A DNA stretch of 44,500 nucleotides from an uncultured bacterium (GTDB taxonomy: Bacteria > Planctomycetota > UBA1135 > UBA2386): assembly GCA_937906475.1 (NCBI GenBank), contig CALCZA010000201.1:1-44500 (forward strand), in the 5' to 3' direction. Below are positions 8,586 through 17,886 of this stretch, one piece after another; position 1 is the stretch's first letter, and the number at the start of each line of letters is the position of its first letter. The notes beneath the pieces are model-generated. The model did no database searches and was not told the DNA's origin. It saw only the letters and a list, made by a program, of their open reading frames with translations. The position numbers and the translations under genes are program-made.

Positions 8586-9800
8586 CTAGGCCTTCTTGAA
8601 CGCCAGCACGGCATTCAGACCACCGAATGCGAACGAGTTCGACAATGCGGCACTGATATCTTGCTTGCGCGCTACATCCGGAATGACGTCTAGGTCACAG
8701 GCCGGGTCGAGCGGAGAGCTATTGATCGTCGGCGGCAAGATCCCGTGGTGCAAAGCCAACACCGTCGCAGCGGCTTCGATCCCGCCAGCAGCGCCGATCG
8801 TGTGGCCGTGCATCGACTTGGTCGAACTGATCGCCAGTTTGTGTGCGTGATCGCCGAACGCACTCTTGATGGCAGCGATCTCATTCATGTCGTTGCCACT
8901 GGTGCCGGTGCCGTGCGCGTTGATGTATTCGATGTCCGTCGGCGCAAGGCCAGCATCTGCCAGGGCCGCCTGTATCGCGCCCGTAGGTCCTTCGAGCGAC
9001 GGCGCGGTCAGGTGGTGTGCATCGGCGTTCATGCCGAAGCCAGCAAGCTCAGCGTAGATCGTCGCGCCGCGCGCGCGCGCCGACTCCAACGTCTCCAAAA
9101 CCAACATCGCCCCGCCTTCACCGAGCACCATGCCGGGCCGCTTATCCGCGAACGGTTTGCAGACTGACGAAGAAACGACGCGTAACCCATCCCACGCCAA
9201 CAGGCTGCCCAGGTTAAGCATCGCTTCGTGCCCGCCCGAAACGGCAACGTCGAGTTGACCAGTGCGCAACATCCACAACGCCATGCCGAGCGCATGACCC
9301 GACGAAGCGCACGCCGTGGTCATCGTGAACGATGGGCCGCGGAAGCCATACTTCATCGAGATCTGGCTGGTGCTCGCACTGGGCATAATGTTCGGCACCG
9401 CCATCGGTTCCGAACGCACCTTATTGAGCTTGTAGAGGCGCTCGTAGCACAGATCCTGAGTGTGCGAACCGCCGATGCTGCAGCCGGCAATCACGCCAGT
9501 GCGGCCGCGCAGATTGTCATCCCACTCGATGCCACTGTGTGCGATGGCTTCGTCGGCCGCGGCCAAACCAAACTGCGCCGAACGGTCGAGCTTGCGGTGC
9601 ATGCGCACATCGAAACGTGCCTCGGGATCAAAATCGCTACAGGCCGCGACGTTCGGAAAGCTGATCAGAGGTTGCGGCGGATCGATCGGCGCAATGCCCG
9701 TCGTGCCGCTCGTCAGGCTCTGCCAGAACGTCTCGCGATCGCCGCCGCAAGCCGTGACAACACCGATGCCGGTCACGACAATCTGTCGGTTACCGCTCAT
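8586..9800 (-). CDS. Beta-ketoacyl-[acyl carrier protein] synthase (KAS I/II, FabF-like)
   Basis: This gene encodes 404 residues, full length for the family. The thiolase-fold catalytic triad is visible: Cys164 in TTACASSGHA, His296 in NAHGTGT and His333 in KSMHGHTIGAAGG, with Lys328. The C-terminal GGLNAVL glycine motif is also present. The family condenses malonyl-ACP with an acyl-enzyme and lengthens a fatty acyl or polyketide chain by two carbons. The ATG overlaps the stop of the acyl carrier gene (ATGA, 9800-9797). A dedicated ACP, glycosyltransferase and exporter beside it suggest a special lipid rather than bulk fatty acid synthesis, though this is inference. Confidence 0.95.
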   Translation of the reverse strand: MSGNRQIVVTGIGVVTACGGDRETFWQSLTSGTTGIAPIDPPQPLISFPNVAACSDFDPEARFDVRMHRKLDRSAQFGLAAADEAIAHSGIEWDDNLRGRTGVIAGCSIGGSHTQDLCYERLYKLNKVRSEPMAVPNIMPSASTSQISMKYGFRGPSFTMTTACASSGHALGMALWMLRTGQLDVAVSGGHEAMLNLGSLLAWDGLRVVSSSVCKPFADKRPGMVLGEGGAMLVLETLESARARGATIYAELAGFGMNADAHHLTAPSLEGPTGAIQAALADAGLAPTDIEYINAHGTGTSGNDMNEIAAIKSAFGDHAHKLAISSTKSMHGHTIGAAGGIEAAATVLALHHGILPPTINSSPLDPACDLDVIPDVARKQDISAALSNSFAFGGLNAVLAFKKA

Positions 9801-10168
9801 GCCGATGGTGCCTCGCCGGGCGTCTCATCCTTAGCTGAATCCGGGGACGCGGCGGCCGCCGCGGCGTCGATCGCAGCTTGCTTTTCTTCCTCGGTTTCCT
9901 CACCCCAGAAGCTGGCCTCGTCGCCAGCGAGCAACCGCTCGACGCCTTCAACAACATCGCGAACGGTCTTGAGGCGGTGCATCTTGTTGCTGTCACCCGA
10001 GATGTTGATGTCGAATTCTTCCTCGACCTCGAACAAGATCTCAATCGCTGCCAACGAGTCGACCCCAAGCTCTTCGAGACTGCTCTCGACTTGGAGTTCG
10101 TCACTGGTGATGACGTTGCTCATCGCCTTAAGGACGCGTTCTTGAGTACTAAGAGAGGAATCGCTCAC
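9797..10168 (-). CDS. Acyl carrier protein with acidic Ala-rich C-terminal tail
   Basis: This gene encodes 123 residues from GTG 10168, which has AGGAG eight bases upstream inside the preceding gene. The phosphopantetheine site is Ser38 in LGVDSLAAIE, and helix III follows at about 66-82. A typical ACP ends near residue 80; here some 40 further residues (FWGEETEEEK then Ala-rich) form an unusual acidic tail. GTG overlaps the preceding stop as GTGA (10168-10165), and its own stop overlaps the ketosynthase start. Translation of the three genes is therefore likely coupled. The longest open frame runs upstream to 10234, but the ribosome site and overlap favour 10168. It presumably carries the acyl chain made by the adjacent synthase. 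Confidence 0.92.
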   Translation of the reverse strand: MSDSSLSTQERVLKAMSNVITSDELQVESSLEELGVDSLAAIEILFEVEEEFDINISGDSNKMHRLKTVRDVVEGVERLLAGDEASFWGEETEEEKQAAIDAAAAAASPDSAKDETPGEAPSA

Positions 10169-12708
10169 GTCATATTCTCCTGTTCGCAGGTGACCTTGAC
10201 TGCCGTCCGGACCGAATGCAGCGACGAACTGCACTCACCAAATACCCGAACCGCCAGCCAGAGGGCGAGGATGGCAAAGCAAGTGGTCGCCGTCCAAGCT
10301 TCGTGCCACGAGGCAACGAAGACCAAGAGGAGACCGAGGGGAAGACCAACTAGTGCTGCACGCCCAACGACAGGCCAGGCGCGCAAGCGGAACATCTGTT
10401 TACCACTACCGTGCTCTTCAACCGTTGAAAGCAAGCGCGAACCGCCGAGCAGCCCGGCATTCACACGCAGGTCCCAATTGTCGACGTTACCGCCACGACG
10501 AACCAAGGCGCCATGATCGCGCAGACGTTGTTCGAAGCGGGTCAACAGACCCGTCGGGTCGACCCACTGCTCAGTCCACAGTTCTATGTTGGCGGTGCGC
10601 GGCATTTCGAAACTGCGCTTGCCACGCAGACGCCACAGCGACATGCCAGTCTTGAGGCGACCGCGCAATCGCACAAACGGTTGCGCTAGATGCAGCCACG
10701 CGGTGGTGATATGTAGGCGGATTCGCTCGCCGCGTGCTCGGCGATGCGAGTGGAACGTCGCCGCCATGCTGCCGCGAACCGCCTGAACCAACGGCACCAG
10801 GCTCGCCAGCACAAACGCGCTACCCGCCACCCACATCAACGGCGCCCACGTCAAGCCGACCAACGTCAACAAGCCGAGCGCGGCGATCGCGAGGTACCAC
10901 TCAGGAATCATCGTCAACGACCACAAGGTGCCGGGACTCGACGAGTAGACCGCTTGGAACAGGCGCGTCCCCCAAACACCTTGATCGACAACCTGCAGGC
11001 CAGGCGGCAACGGCGAGTGGCCGCGCCCATAGAGTTGTCCCGCCCAGCGCATGTGCCCAAGCCGGTTGTATCGTGCCGGCCACTTCTGGTAGAGGATGCC
11101 TTCGGCACGCCCGTAGTTGAACTGCTGGCGAAGGTATTGCTTCACCTTCGAACGGCGGCGGTGCCAAACAACGGCGCATGGACTGAAGCCAAGCGTGCCG
11201 CCCTGATCTTGCAGTCGCCAACAGAGGTCGACGTCATCACCGGCGATGCGGAACTGCTCGTCGAACCCCTCGATCGCCATGATCGCATCACGACGGAACG
11301 CCATGTTGCAGCCTGGCAGGTGCTCGGCCACTGAGTCCGAGAACAACACATGGCTCGGCCCGCCGGGTGAGTTCGCTACGCAGTCAGCAATTGCAGGATC
11401 GTCGGGCGGTGGCAGGTTTGGACCGCCAACACCGACGTGGTCTGTCGACGTAAACATCAACGCGAGGTGCGTCAACCAATCCGGTTCCGGGAAGGCATCG
11501 TCGTCGATGTAGGCAACGATCTCACCGGAAGCGGTGCGCATGCCGATGTTGCGGGCACGGCTCAAGCCACCCTGCTCCGTATCGATACGGCGCACACTGG
11601 GATACTCAGAGACAATCTCGGCCGTGCGGTCGACGCTGCCGTCGTTGATCACCAACACTTCGTAGTTGGGGTAATCGAGCACGGTCACCGCACGCATGCA
11701 GTCACGGATCGTATTCTCGCCGTTGTAGGAGCAAACCACGACTGAGATGCGCGGTGCCTTGTCCGGATCAAGCAACGGTGCTTTGAACGCGTTCTTGACG
11801 ACTTCGAATGCCGGCTTCGGGTGGCGTTGCCGATCGACGATGCCGAAATCCCAGTCTTCGATGTCGTTGCCGCCGCGGAACCACTCATCGGTCCACTTAA
11901 AGACGAAAGCACCGGCGCCCGCTTCGAGCGTCGTGCGAATCTGCCAGTGCAACGTCGCCGCTTGCTGCTCTTCACCGTTGCGCTGGCTATCGAGGCCGAT
12001 CTCGGTCAGCAACAACGGCTTCTCGCCGGCTAGATTCTGCAACCGCGCCAGATACTTGACCAGGTTCTCACGCTGCTCCAAGAACACGTTGAAGCTGACG
12101 AAGTCCAAGAACGGCAGTTCGAGATACTCGGTCGTTGGATAGCTGACGTAAGACACCAACGCTTCGGGCGCCTCATCGCGCACTGCCTTGGCGAGCTTCT
12201 TCAGGAACTTCTCGATGCGGCGGCGACCATGCCAGCGCACGATCTTGGCCGGGATCTCATTACCAACTGCGATCGCAAACAAAGCCGGGTGGCGACCGAT
12301 CAAACGCGCCTGTTCACGCGCATCGATGAGGATCTTCTTGACCAGTGCTCGGTCATCCAAGAACGCCGTGTGCTGCTGCCACGCCAACCCAACCATGACG
12401 CGCAAGCCATGCTCAGCGGCCACGTCGAAGAACCACAACGGCGGCATTGTGTAGAGCCGCACGACGTTGACGCCAGCAACCACCATCGCCGCGAAGTCCT
12501 GCGCAACCGTTTCGGGCGCGCCATACTCACCATGCTCCGGATGCGGTCGGAACGGCCCGTAGGTGACGCCGTGCACGACCAACTGTTGATTACCAACATA
12601 GAACGCCTTGCCTTCGGTTCGCACAGTGTTGGACTGCACAAGCCGTGCTTGTGGCGAATCGTGGTAGGCACGGTGCTCAGACCGCTTCGGCGTAGAGAGG
12701 GGAATCAA
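10165..12708 (-). CDS. Glycoside hydrolase-like TIM barrel fused to GT2 glycosyltransferase
   Basis: This gene encodes 847 residues in three parts. Residues about 28-308 form a GH2/GH5-clan TIM barrel, with acid/base candidate Glu151 in AVGNEIPA and nucleophile candidate Glu236 in LLTEIGLD. Residues about 319-560 are a GT2 domain: ISVVVCSYNG, VINDGS, then D402-D404 in YIDDDAFPEPD, and GDDVDLCWRL. The C terminus has membrane segments near 615-670 and 795-830. One protein could thus bind or trim a glycan and also extend it at the membrane. The first in-frame start is TTG 12708 without a good ribosome site; GTG 12639 or another inner start is possible. The stop overlaps the acyl carrier gene, so acyl and sugar chemistry are probably linked. 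Confidence 0.88.
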   Translation of the reverse strand: MIPLSTPKRSEHRAYHDSPQARLVQSNTVRTEGKAFYVGNQQLVVHGVTYGPFRPHPEHGEYGAPETVAQDFAAMVVAGVNVVRLYTMPPLWFFDVAAEHGLRVMVGLAWQQHTAFLDDRALVKKILIDAREQARLIGRHPALFAIAVGNEIPAKIVRWHGRRRIEKFLKKLAKAVRDEAPEALVSYVSYPTTEYLELPFLDFVSFNVFLEQRENLVKYLARLQNLAGEKPLLLTEIGLDSQRNGEEQQAATLHWQIRTTLEAGAGAFVFKWTDEWFRGGNDIEDWDFGIVDRQRHPKPAFEVVKNAFKAPLLDPDKAPRISVVVCSYNGENTIRDCMRAVTVLDYPNYEVLVINDGSVDRTAEIVSEYPSVRRIDTEQGGLSRARNIGMRTASGEIVAYIDDDAFPEPDWLTHLALMFTSTDHVGVGGPNLPPPDDPAIADCVANSPGGPSHVLFSDSVAEHLPGCNMAFRRDAIMAIEGFDEQFRIAGDDVDLCWRLQDQGGTLGFSPCAVVWHRRRSKVKQYLRQQFNYGRAEGILYQKWPARYNRLGHMRWAGQLYGRGHSPLPPGLQVVDQGVWGTRLFQAVYSSSPGTLWSLTMIPEWYLAIAALGLLTLVGLTWAPLMWVAGSAFVLASLVPLVQAVRGSMAATFHSHRRARGERIRLHITTAWLHLAQPFVRLRGRLKTGMSLWRLRGKRSFEMPRTANIELWTEQWVDPTGLLTRFEQRLRDHGALVRRGGNVDNWDLRVNAGLLGGSRLLSTVEEHGSGKQMFRLRAWPVVGRAALVGLPLGLLLVFVASWHEAWTATTCFAILALWLAVRVFGECSSSLHSVRTAVKVTCEQENMT

Positions 12709-12767
12709 TGGGTCGGAGAGAGTAGTACTGACGAGGAATCTACTGCGGGCGGCGAGAGACTTTTGAA

Positions 12768-14267
12768 CTAGCGAATGAGCAACTCGATGCTGTTGCTCGA
12801 CACCGCCAAATTGGTGGCGCTACCGCCGAACACGGCAACACTGCAACTTTGAAGCGGAACAACCATGGGCGATGCCCTGCCGATAGTGAGTGCCGGCAGA
12901 CTGGACCAGACGCCGGTTACGGGATCGACGGTTTCACAGGCAGCGCTCGGCAACGGCACGTAGAGATCGCCACCGGCGCCCCCAACCGAAATTATTGTAC
13001 CATCCGCGAGCGTGACGCAACGGGGAACGGCGAGCGGAACGGCACGCGCCGGCGAAGTCGCCCACGAGTTGGTCGCCGGATTATAGGTCTCGCAAAGTGC
13101 GGTCGGCACGCCGCCAGCAGCAACGTTTCCGGTCATGCCGCCGACCACCAAAGCGCGGCCGTTCGGCAACAAGAACGCGCCAGCAAGGGCGCGTTGGGTC
13201 GCCATGTTAGGCGTCGCCGTTAGCGTATTGGTGATCTCGTCGAAGAGTTCCCCACGCGCTTGGATGTTGGGGCTCAGGAAGCCAAAGAAACTCGTGTAGG
13301 ACAGGCCGCCACAAATCAAAACCTTGCCATTGCCGAGGTGCACGGCCATGTGCGCACCGCGCGGACGCGACAGGATGGGGCCAGCGGCCCACGTGTTGGA
13401 CGTTGGGTTGAAGATCGTCGTCGTCGCCGTGGACGACGTCACGGCCAGGGTCCCGTTGGACATGTTCTGGATGCCACCGGCGATCAATACGCGACCATCC
13501 GACAACAGTGTCGCGGTGTGATGCGCGCGAATCGCGCCCATCGACGCCACCGCCGTAAACGTATTGCTTTGCGGATCGAAGACCTCGCAACTCGCTTGCG
13601 GCACGTTGGTCGCGCTGACACCACCGACGAACAGGTAACGCCCGTCTTGCAACTGCGTCATGGTGTGCGCCGAACGCGCCGACGTCATGCTCGGACCGGG
13701 CTGCACGGTTCGCGAAACAGGATCCCAAATCTCGGTCGTCGCCGAGCCATTCTGGAATAGCAACTGACCGCTGCCACCACCGCAAATCAGCACATTGCCG
13801 CCCGCCAACGGGACCGCAGTCGAGAACGTGCGATCTAAGGCCATTGTCACCGGCTCCGCCACAAAGGCCGTATCGATGCCATACGGCGTCGTCACCACCT
13901 CGGACACTTCATCGAACGCCAGCGTCAGACCAACCAGCGTCAACGCTTGATGCACGAGCGTACCGGACAACGCCGGGTTGTTAGGGATCGACAACACCGT
14001 CGAGAAGCTGCCAGCAGCATCGAGCAGATCCAGCAGCACCTGGTCTGGCTGCAGCCCGAGAGAGCGCGACTCGCTTGGATCGATCAGCGATAGCGGGATC
14101 AGAGCTCGCTGCAACGACATCACATGCAGCAGGACGGCGTTAGCTTGACCATTGGTCACGTCAATCTGAACGTTCTGCCCAACGGCGCCCCCGCAGGTGT
14201 TCATCTTGAGGTTCTGTGCCGGCAGCATGCCCGCCGCCAGCAGCCCCATCGTCAGCAAGGAAATCAT
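12768..14267 (-). CDS. Secreted Kelch-repeat beta-propeller protein
   Basis: This gene encodes about 499 residues from ATG 14267, chosen because it begins a signal peptide (MISLLTMGLLAAGMLPAQ). The open frame extends to 14510, into the divergent sigma-factor promoter region, with no signal-like start there. After a leading domain (NLKMNTCGGAVGQ onward) come seven Kelch blades, each marked by a double Gly: ICGGGS, FVGGVS, IAGGIQ, ICGGLS, VVGGMT, SVGGAG and VFGGSA. Seven fits a closed galactose-oxidase-like propeller. I see no copper-site Tyr/Cys pattern that would prove oxidase activity. It lies 59 bp upstream of the GH-GT2 gene and may be the first gene of that operon. A surface binding or display role is likely. 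Confidence 0.82.
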   Translation of the reverse strand: MISLLTMGLLAAGMLPAQNLKMNTCGGAVGQNVQIDVTNGQANAVLLHVMSLQRALIPLSLIDPSESRSLGLQPDQVLLDLLDAAGSFSTVLSIPNNPALSGTLVHQALTLVGLTLAFDEVSEVVTTPYGIDTAFVAEPVTMALDRTFSTAVPLAGGNVLICGGGSGQLLFQNGSATTEIWDPVSRTVQPGPSMTSARSAHTMTQLQDGRYLFVGGVSATNVPQASCEVFDPQSNTFTAVASMGAIRAHHTATLLSDGRVLIAGGIQNMSNGTLAVTSSTATTTIFNPTSNTWAAGPILSRPRGAHMAVHLGNGKVLICGGLSYTSFFGFLSPNIQARGELFDEITNTLTATPNMATQRALAGAFLLPNGRALVVGGMTGNVAAGGVPTALCETYNPATNSWATSPARAVPLAVPRCVTLADGTIISVGGAGGDLYVPLPSAACETVDPVTGVWSSLPALTIGRASPMVVPLQSCSVAVFGGSATNLAVSSNSIELLIR

Positions 14268-14515
14268 GCCGATGCGCGACCCCGGCTGCACCCTTGCGAC
14301 GCGACGGCCAGCGGTCGCCTTCGCCCGGATTTTGCCAAGCACCAACGAGCGAACAAGGGAACTCTTGCCGATGGTATGGGCGCAATGCACCGGACGGTGC
14401 GCGGAAAACGAATCCATAGCCCCATAACCGACAGCAGCAGCGGCCAGTAAACCGTTGATTGCACATTCTCTTGGCGAGGCGACTACACTCTTCTGCACTC
14501 CCTTGACCACCGTTC

Positions 14516-15139
14516 ATGACCTCCGCCCAACTCCAGCGACTGGAAGCCCGCCTACTCCATGGCGATGACGCCGCACTCGGCGAGGCCTTCGCCCTGCTGC
14601 AGCCCCGGCTAGCCCAGACGATCCGCCTGCGCATGGACCAACGCATGGTCGGGCGCATCGACGCCGACGACGTCGTGCAAGAGAGCTTCCTGGTCGCTTC
14701 ACGACGGCTGAGCGACTACCGAGAGAAGGTCGAATGCTCGCTGCCCGTTTGGCTGCGAACGATTGCCATGCAAGTGCTGATAGACGCATCGCGCTTCCAC
14801 CTGCTGTCGAAATGCCGCAGCCAAAACCTCGAGATCCCGCTGCGGGCCGATAGCGGGCAAACCAGGATTCGCGCCCTCGCGTGCCAGCGCACGTCGCCGA
14901 CACACGCCGCCGCGCGACGCGAACTCAACGTCTTGCTGCAAGAGAAGCTCGGCGGCATGTCGGACCTTGATCGCGAGATCCTAATCCTGCGACACTTCGA
15001 AGAACTCTCGAACAACGAAGTCGCAGAGGTGCTCGGCATCCACAAAGCGGCTGCGACCAACCGCTACCTGCGGGCCTTGCGCCGCCTGAAGCCGACGCTA
15101 TCGAGCTACCAGGGATCAAAAGAGAAGACCGGCTCATGA
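14516..15139 (+). CDS. ECF sigma factor (planctomycete type)
   Basis: This gene encodes 207 residues. The sigma region 2 equivalent (residues about 25-95) includes RIDADDVVQESFLVASRRL and WLRTIAMQVLID. Region 4 (about 140-200) has SDLDREILILRHFEELSNNEVAEVLGI and a helix-turn-helix ending in YLRALRRLK. It should direct RNA polymerase to its own promoter class. The stop overlaps the kinase start as ATGA (15136-15139). This pairing is common in planctomycetes, where kinase-linked ECF factors are thought to be controlled by phosphorylation instead of an anti-sigma factor. It diverges from the Kelch gene, with roughly 250 bp for control between them. Confidence 0.93.
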   Translation: MTSAQLQRLEARLLHGDDAALGEAFALLQPRLAQTIRLRMDQRMVGRIDADDVVQESFLVASRRLSDYREKVECSLPVWLRTIAMQVLIDASRFHLLSKCRSQNLEIPLRADSGQTRIRALACQRTSPTHAAARRELNVLLQEKLGGMSDLDREILILRHFEELSNNEVAEVLGIHKAAATNRYLRALRRLKPTLSSYQGSKEKTGS

Positions 15140-17874
15140 GTTCCGGCGACACCGACGCTCTGCTGGCCGAACTGGCCGACGAGTTCACTGCGCGCCTACG
15201 TGCCGGCGAAGTTGTTGGTGTCGACGAGTATGTCGTCAAGCACCCCGGCCTCGCCGCCGACATCGAGGACCTGTTTCCGACGATCGTCGCCGTCGAGGGT
15301 ATTCGCCAAGACTTGGCACCTGCGGGCACTGGCAACCGCGACACATTCCAGCTTGCCACCAACCAACTCGGCGAGTTCCAACTGCTGCGCGAAGTCGGCC
15401 GCGGCGGCATGGGCATCGTTTACGAAGCCGTGCAAGAGTCGCTGTCGCGACGCGTTGCGCTGAAACTGCTGCCGCCCGCCGTGTTTGTTGACGAGGCGCA
15501 GGTTCGCCGTTTCCAACACGAGGCCGAAACCGCTTCGCGTCTGCACCATCCGAACATCGTGCCGATCTTCGACGTCGGCAAGACCAACGGCATCTACCAC
15601 TACTCGATGCAGTTCATCGACGGGCCAACGCTCGCCGAAAGCATCGAAACACAGCGCAACGCTGGGGACTACCCGCGCACCCGCAGCGACTTCAGGGCCA
15701 TCGCTGAGTTAGGTTGCACCGCGGCGCATGCGTTGCACTACGCGCACACCAACGGCGTGCTGCACCGCGATATCAAGCCTTCCAACCTGCTGCTACAGAA
15801 CGGCGAGCAGTTGATGATGGCCGACTTCGGCATCGCCAAGATGCTCGACGACTCGGGACCAACCAACTCCGGCGAGTTCGTCGGCACGCTGCACTATGCG
15901 GCACCAGAACAGTTTGGCGGCCTCTACGACCTGCGCTCGGATGTCTACGCGCTCGGCCTGACGCTCTACGAACTCGCCACGCTGCAGCGCGCCCACAACG
16001 CCCGCACGCGACCAGAATTGATCGGCAAGATCCAGAGTCACTCGACTCCCGATCCAAGTGGCGCCAACACCAACGTGCCGCGCGACCTAGCCACGATCAT
16101 TGGCAAGGCATGCGCCCACGAACCGAGTCACCGCTACGAATCTGCCGGTGCCCTCGCCGATGACCTGCGCAGGTTCATCAACGACCAACCCATTGACGCA
16201 CGGCCGGTTGGCTCGATCGGACGCCTGTGGCGATGGTGCCGTCGCAATCCACTCAGCGCCGCAACCTCCGCCGTTGCCGCTATTGCATTCGTCACAGCAA
16301 GCGTCGTCGGCTGGTTTGCCTACGTGTCGACCAGCCAATCGCTGCAGCGCGAGCGCGTTGCGACCCAGACCGCCAGCAAGAATGTCGAAGGCCAGCGGCA
16401 GGCGACGCGCCTCGCGCAAGGCAACCTAACATTGGCGCTCGAGGCATTCGACGACCTGTTCAACTCGCTTGCCGGAAGAGATCGCGCGCTCGTCGGTGAA
16501 GACCAACCGATCGCCGAGGCGCCGCTGGTGCCAGCGATCTCCGGCAACGAACTAGCGGCACTGCAGCGACTACTGGCGTTCTACGATCGCTTCGCCATCA
16601 AGAACGTCGCCAACCGCGCGCTGCAAGAAGCGCGTGCCCGCTCGCTGCGACGAGTCGGCGACATCCACGCCTGGCTCGGCGACAAGTCGCTCGCGGTATC
16701 CGCCTACCAACAGGCGCTGACGGCCTATCAGGAAGCGGACGGTGATGGTTCGCAACTAACGATCAACCTCGCGGTCGTCCACAAGAACCTTGGCCGTGTG
16801 CTCGGCGAGCAAGAGGACCTGACCGGGGCCTTCCGTCACTTGAAGTCGGCACGCGATCTGCTGCGTGCCGAAGTCGAAGTCGTTGGTTCCTCACGCAGTC
16901 GCTACGAGCTAGCGCGCGCCCACAACGCGTCCAATGCCCTCAGGACCATACTTCGCTCAACCATGCCGAGTAGAAGCGGGCGGCCTGGCTTCCGCTCCTC
17001 ATGGGCGAGACGCTGGCCGCAAACGGAATCCGCGGTCACAGGCCACCACAAGAAGGCTGTCGAACTGGCGAACAGCCTGCTGAAGGATTCACCCCATAAC
17101 CAAGACTTCCAGCTGCTATTAGCCCGTAGTCATCGCATCAGCGCGCAGTACATGTTCTTGGCGGCGCAAGGCGAAGTTGCGACCGAACAGATCGGCCAGG
17201 CCATCGAGATTCTGGACCATCTGTCCAAAGAGTTCTTCGAGGTGCCTAACTACCGACTGGAACTCATCGAGTCCTACTTGCTGTTTGCCAAGTACGACCC
17301 TGACCTAGCGAATGCCGAAAATCGGTACGCCATCGCCGCGCAGCGCAGCCAAGAACTTTCGGACGAATACCCAGACGTACCGCGCTACCACGCGGTGACC
17401 GTGCGCGCTCTACGCGAACAAGGCCGCTTGCTGCAGAAGATCGCGAGCAACGCAGGTACTGACGCCCCCGATAAGAAGCAACTGCAAGAACGTGCCCGCC
17501 AAGCGTTCATCGCGAGCATTACCGCATGCGAAGCCATGCAGCAGCGCTTCCCACTCGGCCATCAACACCTAACCGAACTACTCGAAACCCGTCTCGCAGC
17601 AGCGCGACTAGCAATGGAGAGTTCGGATAAACAAGGTGCGTGCGACCTACTGCAACGCGCCCTGGCCGAAGTCGGCGAACAACCCAAGGGCATGGTGCCG
17701 CTGTCACGCCGCACGCGCCTCTACCGGGAAATGTCGAAGATGTGCCGCGATCTCGGCCAGGACAAACTAGCGAAGGACTCCAAGCGACTCGGCCATCGGG
17801 CTGGGCGCGAAGCGTTCCGGCAAGGGCTCAAGCAAGGCATGAGTTTGCTGTCGTCTCGCCTGTGGCAACGATAG
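15136..17874 (+). CDS. Transmembrane Ser/Thr protein kinase with TPR-like sensor domain
   Basis: This gene encodes 912 residues. A short N-terminal module (YVVKHPGLAADIEDLFP) typical of planctomycete kinases precedes the Hanks-type kinase domain, about 80-350. That domain has the Gly loop GRGGMGIVYEA, Lys110, the catalytic loop LHRDIKPSN (D212), DFG at D230 and the APE-like YAAPEQFGG. One membrane segment lies at about 374-396. The C-terminal region, about 400-912, is helical and TPR-like (VGDIHAWLGDKSLAVSAYQQAL) and probably faces the periplasm as the sensor. All catalytic residues are present, so it should be active. Overlap with the sigma gene suggests they form one signalling pair. The stretch around residues 602-636 is Arg/Ser/Pro-rich and unlike its flanks, but the frame stays open. 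Confidence 0.94.
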   Translation: MSSGDTDALLAELADEFTARLRAGEVVGVDEYVVKHPGLAADIEDLFPTIVAVEGIRQDLAPAGTGNRDTFQLATNQLGEFQLLREVGRGGMGIVYEAVQESLSRRVALKLLPPAVFVDEAQVRRFQHEAETASRLHHPNIVPIFDVGKTNGIYHYSMQFIDGPTLAESIETQRNAGDYPRTRSDFRAIAELGCTAAHALHYAHTNGVLHRDIKPSNLLLQNGEQLMMADFGIAKMLDDSGPTNSGEFVGTLHYAAPEQFGGLYDLRSDVYALGLTLYELATLQRAHNARTRPELIGKIQSHSTPDPSGANTNVPRDLATIIGKACAHEPSHRYESAGALADDLRRFINDQPIDARPVGSIGRLWRWCRRNPLSAATSAVAAIAFVTASVVGWFAYVSTSQSLQRERVATQTASKNVEGQRQATRLAQGNLTLALEAFDDLFNSLAGRDRALVGEDQPIAEAPLVPAISGNELAALQRLLAFYDRFAIKNVANRALQEARARSLRRVGDIHAWLGDKSLAVSAYQQALTAYQEADGDGSQLTINLAVVHKNLGRVLGEQEDLTGAFRHLKSARDLLRAEVEVVGSSRSRYELARAHNASNALRTILRSTMPSRSGRPGFRSSWARRWPQTESAVTGHHKKAVELANSLLKDSPHNQDFQLLLARSHRISAQYMFLAAQGEVATEQIGQAIEILDHLSKEFFEVPNYRLELIESYLLFAKYDPDLANAENRYAIAAQRSQELSDEYPDVPRYHAVTVRALREQGRLLQKIASNAGTDAPDKKQLQERARQAFIASITACEAMQQRFPLGHQHLTELLETRLAAARLAMESSDKQGACDLLQRALAEVGEQPKGMVPLSRRTRLYREMSKMCRDLGQDKLAKDSKRLGHRAGREAFRQGLKQGMSLLSSRLWQR

Positions 17875-17886
17875 AACGCACATTCA

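Noticed and set aside
16939..17043. Possible compensated frameshift in the kinase (Arg/Ser/Pro-rich stretch)
   Set aside because: The alternative frames contain a stop or no better sequence, and flanking repeats stay in the annotated frame.
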